64,000 nucleotides of DNA from Chromatiales bacterium (GCA_003251535.1 QKFD01000040.1:27390-91389), one strand, 5' to 3'; positions 55,316-63,845 are shown, numbered from the stretch's first letter. A program made the numbers and translations. Notes: generated by a model not told the origin, from the sequence alone.

Positions 55316-57907
55316 CTATAGATTGATGGCGGTGATGCGTTCACCGCGGCTGAGATCAAAGTGGAGTAGCTGTCCAGCGGCCGATGCCACCAAGAGGGCA
55401 TGGCCCTGTAGGCGCCAACAGAGGCGGTGGTGGCCTTCAAAGGCCAATCTGGCGCGCAATCGCTTGTGTAGGCGGTCATACAGCTGTAGCTCCGTTGTCT
55501 CTGTCGCCTCACACTCCAGCAGTAACCAAGCGGCGTTGGCCGCCGCCCGCAACACCTCCCCTCCCACACCTAGTCGGATCAGCGTGCTCTCTTGCAGCGT
55601 GCCGTCGGTCGGTCGCTCCTCCGCCAGCAGTAGTTGACCCTCTTCGTCATAGTGCAGCGCCAGGCGGCGGCCATCGGCCAAGAGGGTGTCGAAACCCCCT
55701 AGGGATGGGCGTCCGGCGAGGGGGAGGCGGCTACGCAGGCGCAGGTCCGCAAGGCCGTAGTGCCACAACTGTGGGGCTGCCCCCGCCGTCTCTATGAGGA
55801 GCGCCAGGTCGCTGGTGGAGCGGGCCATGTGGGTGATGGGCCCCGGTAGGTCGCCGACGCTCCAGAGGGCGTGGAGATCGTGGGCATGGGTGTCTACGGC
55901 GTAGAGTCCGTTGCCGCTGCTGGTGAACCAGGTGGCGCCATTGTAGCTGTCGGCATAGTGATCTAGCACCCCCTCGGTCCACACCTTGGCGCTGCGGCGA
56001 TCGCTATCGATACGACCGAGCCGCTGGAGGGGGCCGCGCTCGGCGAGGGTAATGAAGCGGTTGCCCTGGTCATTGGCGATCAGGTGATCGGCCGGTAGGG
56101 CAAACTGCGTCAGCCCCTTGCCGCTCCGATTGACTAGCCGCACCCCGGCCTCGCCCAAGGCGATGAGGTAGCGGCCGCTATCGGTAAGGGCGAGATCGCT
56201 AATAGGGAGGGTGCCGCGTCCGCTGGCGTGGCAGGTTACCGGATGGGTCATGGCCGCCAGCTGCGGCGGCGGGGTGGGTGGCCGCGGAGTGCTTACCGGC
56301 CACTCCTGGGCGAGGGCGGCATCGTTGATGAAACGGACCACCCGATTCAGCTCCTGGTCCCCCCAGTCGCTCGCCTCTTGGCGACTCTCCTGGGCCACCC
56401 GGCGTAGCAGCTGGTGGGCCATCTGGCGGGTGGCGCGGGTGGCACTCCCCTTGACCAGGGCCCGCAGCAGTTCACTGCGGAGCAGTGCGCTGTCGGCCTC
56501 TGTGGCGGTCACGAGGTCGGCCACCCGCGCGGCATCCTCCTCGAACCGCTCCTCGCTCTCCGCCAGGCGACGGGCCAGCAAGCGGATCCCACTGGTGCCA
56601 CCGGCCTCGATGGCGATGGCCATCCACTCGTCGGCCTGGGGGCGTAGCTCTGGCAGGCGCCAGATCGCCTCCACTGCCAGCTCGTAGTCCCCCTTTTGGG
56701 CGGCATACTGCGCCCAGTCGATACGCAGCGCCTTGGCCAGTTCGGGATGGGGGCGCTGCAACAGCTCGATGGCGGTAGCAAAACTGCCGGTGAGGCGGGC
56801 AATGGTGCGCGCCCGCTCCGCATCACCCGCCAGTAGCCAGAGCCGCACCACTAGATCCGGTCGCAGCTCCCGCGCCTCTGCCAGCTGGGCCGCTGCCCGG
56901 AGCTGACCGTGGCGCTCCAACAGGGCAACCGCCTGCTCGTTCTCCCCCAGCAGCTCGGCCAGTACCCAGGCGGCCTCTTCAATCCGCCCCTGTTGCTCCA
57001 GCTGTCGGGCGCTGGAGCGGTAGAGATTCTGGAGCAGCTGATAGCCATCGTCACTGGCGGCGTAGCCCGCGGCAGCGGTGCCCCGCGAGAGTTTGAGCGT
57101 TTTACGGGGGCGGGGGATGGCCCAGGAGGGGAGGGAGGCCATGGGGTCGCTGGCCCGATTCAGGGGGATGGCGTGGCGGATACCCTGGTCCAGATCGCCA
57201 CTCTGGAACATGTCGATCATGCGCCGAAAATAGCGCTCCTGCTCATTGGCGATGAGGCGCCATAGGCCGCTGTGGCGGATCAGACCATCCCCCAGACGGT
57301 CCCACAGGCTCGGCTGAGGTGCTCGGCTGGGTCGGCCCCATTGGGCAGCGGAGGCGGGATCTGCCTTGTTTTGTAGCCGTTCCAGCAGCGCCTGTTGGGC
57401 CGGTGCCGAAGGGGGGACGCGATGGCTGAGGATGGCCCGCAGGTCATCCTTGGTACGCCCTCTCGCCGCTTTGGGGGGGGCCGGTAGGGCGCCCAAGGAG
57501 TCGCCTCTGGCGAAGCGTACCCCAGTGCAGTCGAGCCACCCGCTGGGCGCCACTAGGGTGGCCGCCGTCAGGGGCTCCACCTCCAGGCGACCCGCCCTGA
57601 CCAACAGCAGATCCCCAGGGGCCGCGGTGATGCGGCGCAGCTCCTTTGGGGTGAGGGGGAGGGCACTGAGTAGTCCCTCCAGCTCTATCACCGGGAGTCC
57701 CGATGTCTGGCGCGGATCGAGGGTCTGAGGGGTGGGAAATTGCAGGAGATAGCCATCTGGCAGGCGCCACAACCGACTCCCCACCACCCACTGCTGGAGG
57801 CCGATCTGCCGGACACGGGGCTCGCTGTAGAGTTTGTCGGGGAGATAGAGCCCACAGGCCAGGACCGGCCCGGGAAAGGTGAGACGCAGCGGGCGGGGGG
57901 GGCTCAT
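55316..57907 (-). CDS. bpX-type protein: N-terminal domain, helical solenoid, beta-propeller
   Basis: 863 aa, no signal peptide. Residues 1-150 form a beta-rich domain (LRLTFPGPVLACGLYLP; WRLPDGYLLQFPTP). Residues about 270-530 are a TPR-like alpha solenoid (EEAAWVLAELLGENEQAVALLERHG). Residues about 585-863 are short beta-strand repeats of a propeller (LALTDSGRYLIALGEAGVRLV; HALLVASAAGQLLHFDLSRG). It overlaps the upstream gene by four bases. The set matches the beta-propeller component of MoxR-vWA-bpX ternary systems, N-terminal part probably the bpX6 domain. No enzymatic motif is seen; function unknown. Confidence 0.75.
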   Translation of the reverse strand: MSPPRPLRLTFPGPVLACGLYLPDKLYSEPRVRQIGLQQWVVGSRLWRLPDGYLLQFPTPQTLDPRQTSGLPVIELEGLLSALPLTPKELRRITAAPGDLLLVRAGRLEVEPLTAATLVAPSGWLDCTGVRFARGDSLGALPAPPKAARGRTKDDLRAILSHRVPPSAPAQQALLERLQNKADPASAAQWGRPSRAPQPSLWDRLGDGLIRHSGLWRLIANEQERYFRRMIDMFQSGDLDQGIRHAIPLNRASDPMASLPSWAIPRPRKTLKLSRGTAAAGYAASDDGYQLLQNLYRSSARQLEQQGRIEEAAWVLAELLGENEQAVALLERHGQLRAAAQLAEARELRPDLVVRLWLLAGDAERARTIARLTGSFATAIELLQRPHPELAKALRIDWAQYAAQKGDYELAVEAIWRLPELRPQADEWMAIAIEAGGTSGIRLLARRLAESEERFEEDAARVADLVTATEADSALLRSELLRALVKGSATRATRQMAHQLLRRVAQESRQEASDWGDQELNRVVRFINDAALAQEWPVSTPRPPTPPPQLAAMTHPVTCHASGRGTLPISDLALTDSGRYLIALGEAGVRLVNRSGKGLTQFALPADHLIANDQGNRFITLAERGPLQRLGRIDSDRRSAKVWTEGVLDHYADSYNGATWFTSSGNGLYAVDTHAHDLHALWSVGDLPGPITHMARSTSDLALLIETAGAAPQLWHYGLADLRLRSRLPLAGRPSLGGFDTLLADGRRLALHYDEEGQLLLAEERPTDGTLQESTLIRLGVGGEVLRAAANAAWLLLECEATETTELQLYDRLHKRLRARLAFEGHHRLCWRLQGHALLVASAAGQLLHFDLSRGERITAINL

Positions 57908-59706
57908 GGCGCCGCCACCCGCAGCACCGGCTGGCCGGCGCGTAGAGAAAAGACGGTGAGTGCCCCCGCCGCGGTGAGATAGGCGATGCCCTCGCCGAAG
58001 GTCGAGACAGTGGCGTGGCTAATGGGGGCCTCTGCCCGTGGCAGGCTGTAGTTATATTGGCGATGGAGGATGCTGATGGTGCGCCGATCCTCCTCTATGA
58101 CCGCTAGGCAGAGCGCTTCCGGTGGCCGTTGCCCCTGACGCTGCCCCTGGCGCGGGACCCGCAGCGTACCGATCACCTGACTCCGCGGGGGAGGGTGGAG
58201 GATCGAATGGTGACCTCCCGCCTCATAGATATGCCACTCACCCCTCCCCACATGGAGGGCAAACTCGCCGGGGCGCTCGTGGCGCGGGTCCCAGCCGTTG
58301 TTGGAGAAAAATATCTCTGCCTGGCTGGGGTCATGCAGCTCCACCTCCAGCTGTTCACTGCTATCCATCTGCCGCAGGCGACAGATCCGGCGCCCCGGCT
58401 CCAGGACGGCGTAGACCTGCTTGGCCGTGAAGGCGTTCTCCAGCACCCCTTGGGCCAGCCGCTCGCACTCGACTCGCCCCCCCTGCCAGCGCAGGCGGAA
58501 GAGCGACCGATCATCGTCCATCAGCAGGATGCACTGCTCGCCCCGGCTATCACTGAGGTAGAACGGCCGGAGAGGCCGCGACTCCAGATGAAAGTGGGGG
58601 TTATGGGCGGCATTGGTGGTGAGCGCCAGATATTTACCGTGGGGGATGTTGCTGGCGCGCAGCACCCCTCGTACTAGCTCCAGGGTCATGAGGCACCGCC
58701 GTCCTCCCCCTTGGGCGGCAACGATCTGTCCGCTCGCACGGCGGTAGATGGGGCTGCCCGTGTCGGCGCGGGGGGAGCCGGGGACGGAGTACATCACCAG
58801 GCGGCCGTCGGCCAGATTGAGTACCACCCGGTTGCCATGGTCAACAAACATCACCTGACTATCGACGGTGAGCGGACCGGCGCTATGGGTCAGCAGCTTG
58901 GGGCTGGCTTGGAAGGGATTGCGCAGCACCTGCTTTACCAACGCCGCAGGGGGGAGGGGAAACTCATCGCTACGGCTGCGGGCCGGTGGTGGTGGGGTCA
59001 CCGCGACCAGCAGGCGATCCGCCGCGAGGTCGTAGCTGGGATCGATGGTAATGCAGTGGAGCGGGAGGGGGGTGAAGGCCTCCCTAAAGGGGGCCGCATC
59101 GTACCGGCTGGCGGCGAGCCAACACTCCTCCGCGGCCTGCCGCTCAGCGAGTGCCGCACGCCACAGTCCTAGCTGATCGGCCGTCACCGGCATCAAGCCG
59201 GCGGCGCGGAGGAAGTTGGCGGTTAGGGTGGCGACATTCACCTCCTGCTGCCACCCCTGCTCCGGTCGCTGTAGGAGGCCCCAGTGGAGGGTTGCCCCCA
59301 CCGCCTCCGCCCGCCGCGCCAGGAGCAATAGCAGCAGTAGGTGGAGTAGGCGGGGGGCACCGATCTGCTGCGGGCCGGCGTCCAGCAGCAGATAGATAGC
59401 CCGGGCCGAGCCGCGGGCTATCTGGCGCTGCTCGTAGTAGAGCTGTTCACCCATCACCGCCCGCCGTTCAAACTCCTCGGGGTACTCCTCCGCCAGCAGC
59501 CACTCCCCTGGCAGCAGGCGTTCCGGTATACCGCTGCGGGCTAAACCAGAGAGCCCATCAGGTTCCCCTGTTGCCTCGTTGATGGTGGCCGGGCCGACCA
59601 GGCGATCGAGCTGCTGCAACAGGGGGGCGAGGGCATCTGCCAGGGGGCGGGCGAGGAGCTGGAGTTGGCGGGCCCAAGGGAGTAGCGCGGGTGGCAGATG
59701 AACCAT
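57904..59706 (-). CDS. vWA-like/beta-propeller protein of the MoxR ternary system
   Basis: 600 aa. The N-terminal 240 residues resemble a von Willebrand A fold (ARAIYLLLDAGPQQIGAPRLLHLLLLLLLAR is split over about 97-130; then ATLHWGLLQRP), but the MIDAS DxSxS reads DAGPQ, so metal binding is probably lost. Residues about 290-600 are propeller-like repeats (VMFVDHGNRVVLNLADGRLVMY; LFRLRWQGGRVE; VYAVLEPGRRICRLR). It would pair with the MoxR ATPase as vWA proteins do. Starts 24 bases after the 143-aa gene and overlaps the 863-aa gene by four. Confidence 0.7.
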   Translation of the reverse strand: MVHLPPALLPWARQLQLLARPLADALAPLLQQLDRLVGPATINEATGEPDGLSGLARSGIPERLLPGEWLLAEEYPEEFERRAVMGEQLYYEQRQIARGSARAIYLLLDAGPQQIGAPRLLHLLLLLLLARRAEAVGATLHWGLLQRPEQGWQQEVNVATLTANFLRAAGLMPVTADQLGLWRAALAERQAAEECWLAASRYDAAPFREAFTPLPLHCITIDPSYDLAADRLLVAVTPPPPARSRSDEFPLPPAALVKQVLRNPFQASPKLLTHSAGPLTVDSQVMFVDHGNRVVLNLADGRLVMYSVPGSPRADTGSPIYRRASGQIVAAQGGGRRCLMTLELVRGVLRASNIPHGKYLALTTNAAHNPHFHLESRPLRPFYLSDSRGEQCILLMDDDRSLFRLRWQGGRVECERLAQGVLENAFTAKQVYAVLEPGRRICRLRQMDSSEQLEVELHDPSQAEIFFSNNGWDPRHERPGEFALHVGRGEWHIYEAGGHHSILHPPPRSQVIGTLRVPRQGQRQGQRPPEALCLAVIEEDRRTISILHRQYNYSLPRAEAPISHATVSTFGEGIAYLTAAGALTVFSLRAGQPVLRVAAP

Positions 59707-59730
59707 CGTGGGGTGCCTAGGTGGGCGGGC

Positions 59731-60162
59731 TCAATGGAGCGTTCCGGCGGCGAGCTGGGTCAGACGCCCCACCGCCAGGGGGCGGGCCTCGACCAAGGGG
59801 ATGGCGAGCTGTTGGTGCGGGCAGTAGAGCAGGGGGCCTGCCGGTAGATGGGGGCGGAGGGCGGCCAACAGGAGATCCTCCGCCACGGCGGGTTTAAGGG
59901 TGGTCGGCAGGTAGAGTTCTGGCACCGCCTCCAGGCGGCCGAAGTAGCTCACCCCATCGCTCCAGGGGAGATCGGCATACTCCCCCAACAACACCATCCA
60001 CTCCCGCTCGGCCAGCACCCCCCGTAGACGGCGGCCCAGCTCATCCTCGGAGAGACGCAGCAGGGTGCGCGCCAGGCGTTGGACGACGGGGCGTGGGCAG
60101 AGGAGGGCGCTGGTGGGCAGGGGCGGATCGCGCGCCTCCCAAGAGAGGTCAACCAATCTCAT
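59731..60162 (-). CDS. Small conserved protein of the MoxR-bpX cluster
   Basis: 143 aa, soluble, mixed alpha/beta (PRPVVQRLARTLLRLSEDELGRRL; WMVLLGEYADLPWSDG; VEARPLAVGRLTQLAAG). I recognise no catalytic motif; small bpX-type proteins occur in this position in the MoxR ternary systems. The ATG shares four bases with the MoxR stop (ATGA), showing translational coupling, so it is a component of the system rather than a neighbour. Confidence 0.7.
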   Translation of the reverse strand: MRLVDLSWEARDPPLPTSALLCPRPVVQRLARTLLRLSEDELGRRLRGVLAEREWMVLLGEYADLPWSDGVSYFGRLEAVPELYLPTTLKPAVAEDLLLAALRPHLPAGPLLYCPHQQLAIPLVEARPLAVGRLTQLAAGTLH

Positions 60163-61319
60163 GCCGCGCCGGGCTCCTCGCCGGCCAGTTGCTCTACCAC
60201 TCGGCTCCGCAGGGTGTACAGCGGTTCGGTCAGGTAGTGCTCGGGAATGGTGGCATCCATCTCTTTGACCACCGCCTCCAGCGCCAGCAGCCAGCGGCCC
60301 AACTCCTCGGCCTCACTGGGGGGCTGGGCCAGTAGTTGCTCACCGGCCTCCAGTAGGCGAGTGGCGCGGGCCGCCGGGCCACAGGAGGCCTCCTCTGCCG
60401 CGGCCGGGAGGATGGCATTGGCACTCGCCTCCAGCTCCTCCCGCAGCACCTCCCGGGCCACCGCCTGGGCGGTGGCGGTGGGGACGACATAGATGAGCGG
60501 CCAGAGATCGGCCCGGGTGGCGCTGGTGCGTCCCGCCACCGTGGCCGCCGCCGCCATCAGCCCTTGGGCCTTGACTAGACGGCGATCCGAGAGGTGGATC
60601 CCGGCCTTGCGCAGCAGGCGGATGCAGTGGGCTAGATGGGGGCGGACGCCATCCAGTTGCACTTGGCGGGCCGCCTCGGCCAGGTGGTCGAGATGGCTGA
60701 CGGTGCGACCCCGCTGTGGATCGGCTGAGGGCGAGGCGGTGGCGGCCGCATGGCCGGAGGCCAGGAGGTCCTCCAGCAGCAGGTCGCTCACCGGTTCCAG
60801 AAAGAGATGGACCAAGAATCGATCGGCAAAGGCGTTGAGGGCGTGGTCCTCCGGCAGGGCATTGGAGGCGCCCACGCAGACCCGCAGGGGGCAGTGCAGC
60901 TCCGTCTGGCCGCGCCGGAAGCGGCGCTCGTTGAGGATGCCGAGGAGGGTGTTGAGGATGGCGGTGGAGCCGAGGAACACCTCGTCGAGAAAGGCGATCT
61001 CCGCCTCCGGCAACATACCTCCGGTGACCGTCTCTACCCGCCCCTCGCGCAGTTTTTTGAGGTCCACCGCGCCAAACACCTCGCTGGGCTCGGTGAACCG
61101 CCCCAGCAGATATTCAAAGTAGCTGCCCCCCAGGGCGCTGGCCACCCGACGCACCACCGCGCTCTTGGCGGTGCCGGGGGGGCCGATCACCAAGAGGTGT
61201 TCACCCGCGATGGCCGAGAGGACGATGAGATCCGCCAAGGTTTCGCGCTCCACCAGACCGGTGGTGGCGTCTCGAATGGCCGCACGCACGGCAGCGGCCG
61301 ACTGTTGCAGATCGGGCAT
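60159..61319 (-). CDS. MoxR/RavA-type AAA+ ATPase
   Basis: 386 aa. Walker A GPPGTAKS (46-53), YLLGRFTEPSEVFG, Walker B IAFLDEVFLGS and sensor 1 VCVGASNALPED are as in RavA-like MoxR ATPases. The C-terminal 120 residues are a helical lid and an extension. First gene of a four-gene minus-strand unit; MoxR ATPases remodel vWA-containing partners, and the next-but-one gene supplies a vWA-like domain. Upstream is a very stable GC hairpin and the kamA-type gene on the same strand. Confidence 0.92.
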   Translation of the reverse strand: MPDLQQSAAAVRAAIRDATTGLVERETLADLIVLSAIAGEHLLVIGPPGTAKSAVVRRVASALGGSYFEYLLGRFTEPSEVFGAVDLKKLREGRVETVTGGMLPEAEIAFLDEVFLGSTAILNTLLGILNERRFRRGQTELHCPLRVCVGASNALPEDHALNAFADRFLVHLFLEPVSDLLLEDLLASGHAAATASPSADPQRGRTVSHLDHLAEAARQVQLDGVRPHLAHCIRLLRKAGIHLSDRRLVKAQGLMAAAATVAGRTSATRADLWPLIYVVPTATAQAVAREVLREELEASANAILPAAAEEASCGPAARATRLLEAGEQLLAQPPSEAEELGRWLLALEAVVKEMDATIPEHYLTEPLYTLRSRVVEQLAGEEPGAA

Positions 61320-61400
61320 AGGATGGATGGCCTAGGACAGCAGCCGGGGAGAGTACCTGGAACGCCCAGGATCTGAAAGTGATGTGTCGCGGATGGGGGT

Positions 61401-61429
61401 GGCCCCCCTCCCTCGCTGGGAGGGGGGGC
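61401..61429 (-). terminator. Very GC-rich hairpin between the kamA-like gene and the MoxR operon
   Basis: GGCCCCCCTCCC (61401-61412) faces GGGAGGGGGGGC (61418-61429) with a 5-base loop: an 11-bp nearly all-GC stem. It could end the kamA-like transcript, or attenuate read-through into the moxR operon; no T-run on either strand. Confidence 0.5.
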
Positions 61430-61434
61430 AACGC

Positions 61435-62808
61435 TCAGGCCTGGGCGGCCTCTAACATGGCGCCATACTCCTGCTCAAAGAAGAACTGCTCCTCACCAAA
61501 GGCGGGGCGCAGCTCATCAAACCAGGTGGCCTCGGTATCGTAACGGGCGAAGAAGGGGCGATGGGTCCAGGCGGGGTTGCGCCCCTGGAGGAAGCGCAGT
61601 GCCAGCACCTTGGCACCGTTGATCTCCGTCACCCCCAGCATCTCAATCTTGCCAGGGCCGGCGCTCATGGAGGGGCCGCGGGCGGTGCGAGCAAGGCCGG
61701 AGACCTGGCCGATGGCGCCACGGTAGATCTGCCAGGCACGCACCAACGGCACCTCAAAGTAGTGGCGGGCCCCGGTATCGCGGGCGATGAACATGTAGTA
61801 GGGCTGGATACCGAGCCTCACCTGGGTGCGCCAGAGCTGGGCCCAGACGGCGGGATCGTCGTTGATATGGGCCACCAGCGGCCCCTGGCTACGCAACACG
61901 GCGCCGGTATCACGTAGACGGCGGATGGCGGCGCGCACCGTGGGGGTAGAGAGTTCACGGGGGTGGTTGAAGTGGCACATGATGGCCACCTGTTTCCCGG
62001 CCGTAGTCAGCCGCTCCAACAGCCGTAGCAGGTCGTCGGCATCGGCATCGTGGACGAAGCGGTGGGGCCAGAACGACAGCGCCTTGGTGCCAATGCGCAC
62101 CGTGGTGAGGTGCTCAAACTGCGGTGCCAACAGCGGCTCCAGGTAACTGGCCAGGTACTTGGTCTTCATCACCATGGGATCGCCGCCGGTGAGCAGTAGA
62201 TCACTCACCTCCGGGTGCAGGCGCAGATAGTCATGCAGCCGGCCCGCCTCATTGGCCGCAAAGCGTAGCTCCTTATCACCCACAAACTGCGGCCAGCGGA
62301 AGCAGAAGGTGCAGTAGGCGTGACAGGTCTGGCCCTGGCTGGGGAAGAACAGCACCGTCTCGCGGTACTTGTGCTGTAGCCCCGGCAGCCGTTCGGCGCC
62401 AATCCGCGGTACGTTAAGCTCCATCTGGCCCGCCGGGTGGGGGTTGAGGTCGTGGCGGATAGCGGCGCAGAGGGTGCGTAGCTCCCCCTGTCCCAGGCCA
62501 GTATTGAGGGCCGTGGCGATCTGTTGAAACTGCGTCGGCTGCAACATCCCCGGCTGGGGGAAGGTGAGTTGGAAGATGGGATCGTGGGGGATGTTATCCC
62601 AGTCAATCAGCTCATCGATAACATAGCGGTTGACCCGGAATGGCAGCACCTGGGCCACCACCCGCATGGCGAAACGCTCCGCCTCAGTGAGGCGGGCCAA
62701 CTCCGGGATCTGATCGAGTTGGCGTTCGGTAAAGACCTGGAAACGGTCTGCGGATTCAGGTACGGCGCCGCTGGACGCCGCTCGTGATAGACGGGCGGGA
62801 TTGCGCAT
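61435..62808 (-). CDS. KamA-family radical SAM aminomutase-like protein
   Basis: 457 aa. Radical-SAM cysteines C162, C166, C169 in CHAYCTFC, a GGDP motif (LLTGGDPMVM) and the PLP-lysine loop SAGPGKIEM equivalent to the PGGGGK of lysine 2,3-aminomutase. The C-terminal zinc-binding cysteines of true lysine 2,3-aminomutase are absent, so the substrate is uncertain: lysine (beta-lysine as an osmolyte) or a related mutase. No acetyltransferase gene (ablB) is adjacent. ATG 62808 has GGAG five bases upstream; the frame runs to 62850. Confidence 0.88.
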   Translation of the reverse strand: MRNPARLSRAASSGAVPESADRFQVFTERQLDQIPELARLTEAERFAMRVVAQVLPFRVNRYVIDELIDWDNIPHDPIFQLTFPQPGMLQPTQFQQIATALNTGLGQGELRTLCAAIRHDLNPHPAGQMELNVPRIGAERLPGLQHKYRETVLFFPSQGQTCHAYCTFCFRWPQFVGDKELRFAANEAGRLHDYLRLHPEVSDLLLTGGDPMVMKTKYLASYLEPLLAPQFEHLTTVRIGTKALSFWPHRFVHDADADDLLRLLERLTTAGKQVAIMCHFNHPRELSTPTVRAAIRRLRDTGAVLRSQGPLVAHINDDPAVWAQLWRTQVRLGIQPYYMFIARDTGARHYFEVPLVRAWQIYRGAIGQVSGLARTARGPSMSAGPGKIEMLGVTEINGAKVLALRFLQGRNPAWTHRPFFARYDTEATWFDELRPAFGEEQFFFEQEYGAMLEAAQA

Positions 62809-62942
62809 GAAGACTCCATCGCGGCACTGGGGGCAGGTGCACCATTGCACCCGCGGTCTCTAGAGTGGTGGAGTGAGTCTGGCCGTGGAGTGTAGCACAG
62901 GCGCCCCATTTTCGACTGGAAAAAAGGCCTATTTTCTCTAGG

Positions 62943-63250
62943 TGGCGTGCGGAAAGGCTGGAAAAATCAGGTTATTCAACGGGGGTCTACCACAAAACGG
63001 CCGCCCTCCACTTCTTCGAGCTGGCGGTCACGGTCTCCATCATCAATCCGGCCCAGGTACTGGCCTCCTTCTATCTCGCATGGGCATCCCTCAGCGGCGA
63101 CCAGAGCGGTCAAGGGTCTGCTACGCCGGGCGTTTTGACCGCTCCGGTCACTGCGATACGCTCAAGGGCTTGGGGCGGGGCGCAGGGGGTTGCGGCCCAC
63201 CTCCGAGCCCGTCCACCCCGAGAGCACCGATGAACCCGCAGACCCAACAG
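62943..63250 (+). pseudogene. Decayed IS110-family transposase fragment
   Basis: In the frame of base 62943 a stretch reads GYSTGVYHKTAALHFFELAV-TVSIINPAQVLASF, matching the IS110 N-terminal DEDD domain (STGVYH...VSVVNPAQ). The frame then breaks near 63088-63150, where a shifted frame gives ATRAVKGLLRRAF, like the KTDxxDAxxLARF segment of IS110. No full-length frame, ends or target duplication are visible. It starts 134 bases from the kamA-like gene; the following 63251-63444 has no credible gene. Boundaries are approximate. Confidence 0.55.
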
Positions 63251-63444
63251 GCGTTAGATGGCATTCAAAATCCTTCATGCACACACGGCCATGGGGTGAG
63301 ATGGACGCGATAAATAAGGCATTGAACGCTGGTGATGACGTCTGAAGTGCCGCAATGGCGCCAGTTGAATGAAATGAGTCGAGAGAAGCTTTACCGCCGT
63401 GTTTAACAGGTCGAGAAGTCATAAAGGTCGGGTATCGAGCAAAA

Positions 63445-63783
63445 ATGAACTGCGAGGTCATTGAAAAGCGCTTGGGTGAATTTTTGGAGAGGCATTGGCA
63501 ATTAAGTGACATTGCTCCATTCATGCTTGTCTATATCCGGCTGCTTCTTCTGTTTAAGGGTGGGTTGTCTCAAGCGGAAGTAAATGTTGTGTTAGAACGG
63601 CAAAGGCCATTGCTTGGATGGCCGTTTGTTGATGATGGTTTTGATGAGCTTAGGTGCTTGGTGCGTAAGACGGTAGGTGAGGATCTCAAGAATGAGACTG
63701 ATATAGCGCGGAGAGGGATGCTGAATAGGTTGTTGTTTTGCTCTCTCGCAACGCCATCTTCTAAGCCGCCTACATGGCGGTGA
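63445..63783 (+). CDS. Orphan reading frame of lower GC ending inside a CRISPR repeat
   Basis: 112 codons: MNCEVIEKRLGEFLERHWQL, a hydrophobic stretch FMLVYIRLLLLF, then LSQAEVNVVLERQRPLLGW and RKTVGEDLKNET. No family recognised, no good SD, and base use is lower in GC than the core genes, so transferred DNA is likely. Its last nine codons read through the first CRISPR repeat (SSKPPTWR), so the true 3' end may have been lost when the repeat arrived. May be a remnant rather than a working gene. Confidence 0.4.
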   Translation: MNCEVIEKRLGEFLERHWQLSDIAPFMLVYIRLLLLFKGGLSQAEVNVVLERQRPLLGWPFVDDGFDELRCLVRKTVGEDLKNETDIARRGMLNRLLFCSLATPSSKPPTWR

Positions 63784-63845
63784 ACCCTGGGACCATTATA
63801 TTTCCGTACGTGCTCATCTTCTAAGCCGCCTACATGGCGGTGAAC
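63758..63845 (-). CRISPR. Type I-F CRISPR unit: two identical repeats, one spacer
   Basis: Two identical 28-nt repeats (63758-63785 and 63818-63845) flank a 32-nt spacer (63786-63817). On the minus strand the repeat begins GTTCACCGCCATGTAGG and ends GGCTTAGAAG; this matches the type I-F family (GTTCACTGCC...GGCAGCTTAGAAA) and the 32-nt spacer is the I-F length. No further repeats occur within 60 bases either side, and no cas gene is in the window, so it is a minimal or eroded array; cas genes may lie beyond 64000. Confidence 0.85.

Noticed and set aside
55316..61319. RavA-ViaA pair as the identity of the MoxR cluster
   Set aside because: The ATPase is RavA-like, but the partner lacks an intact vWA metal site and carries a propeller-like region, and two further propeller/small proteins are coupled; a bpX ternary system fits better.
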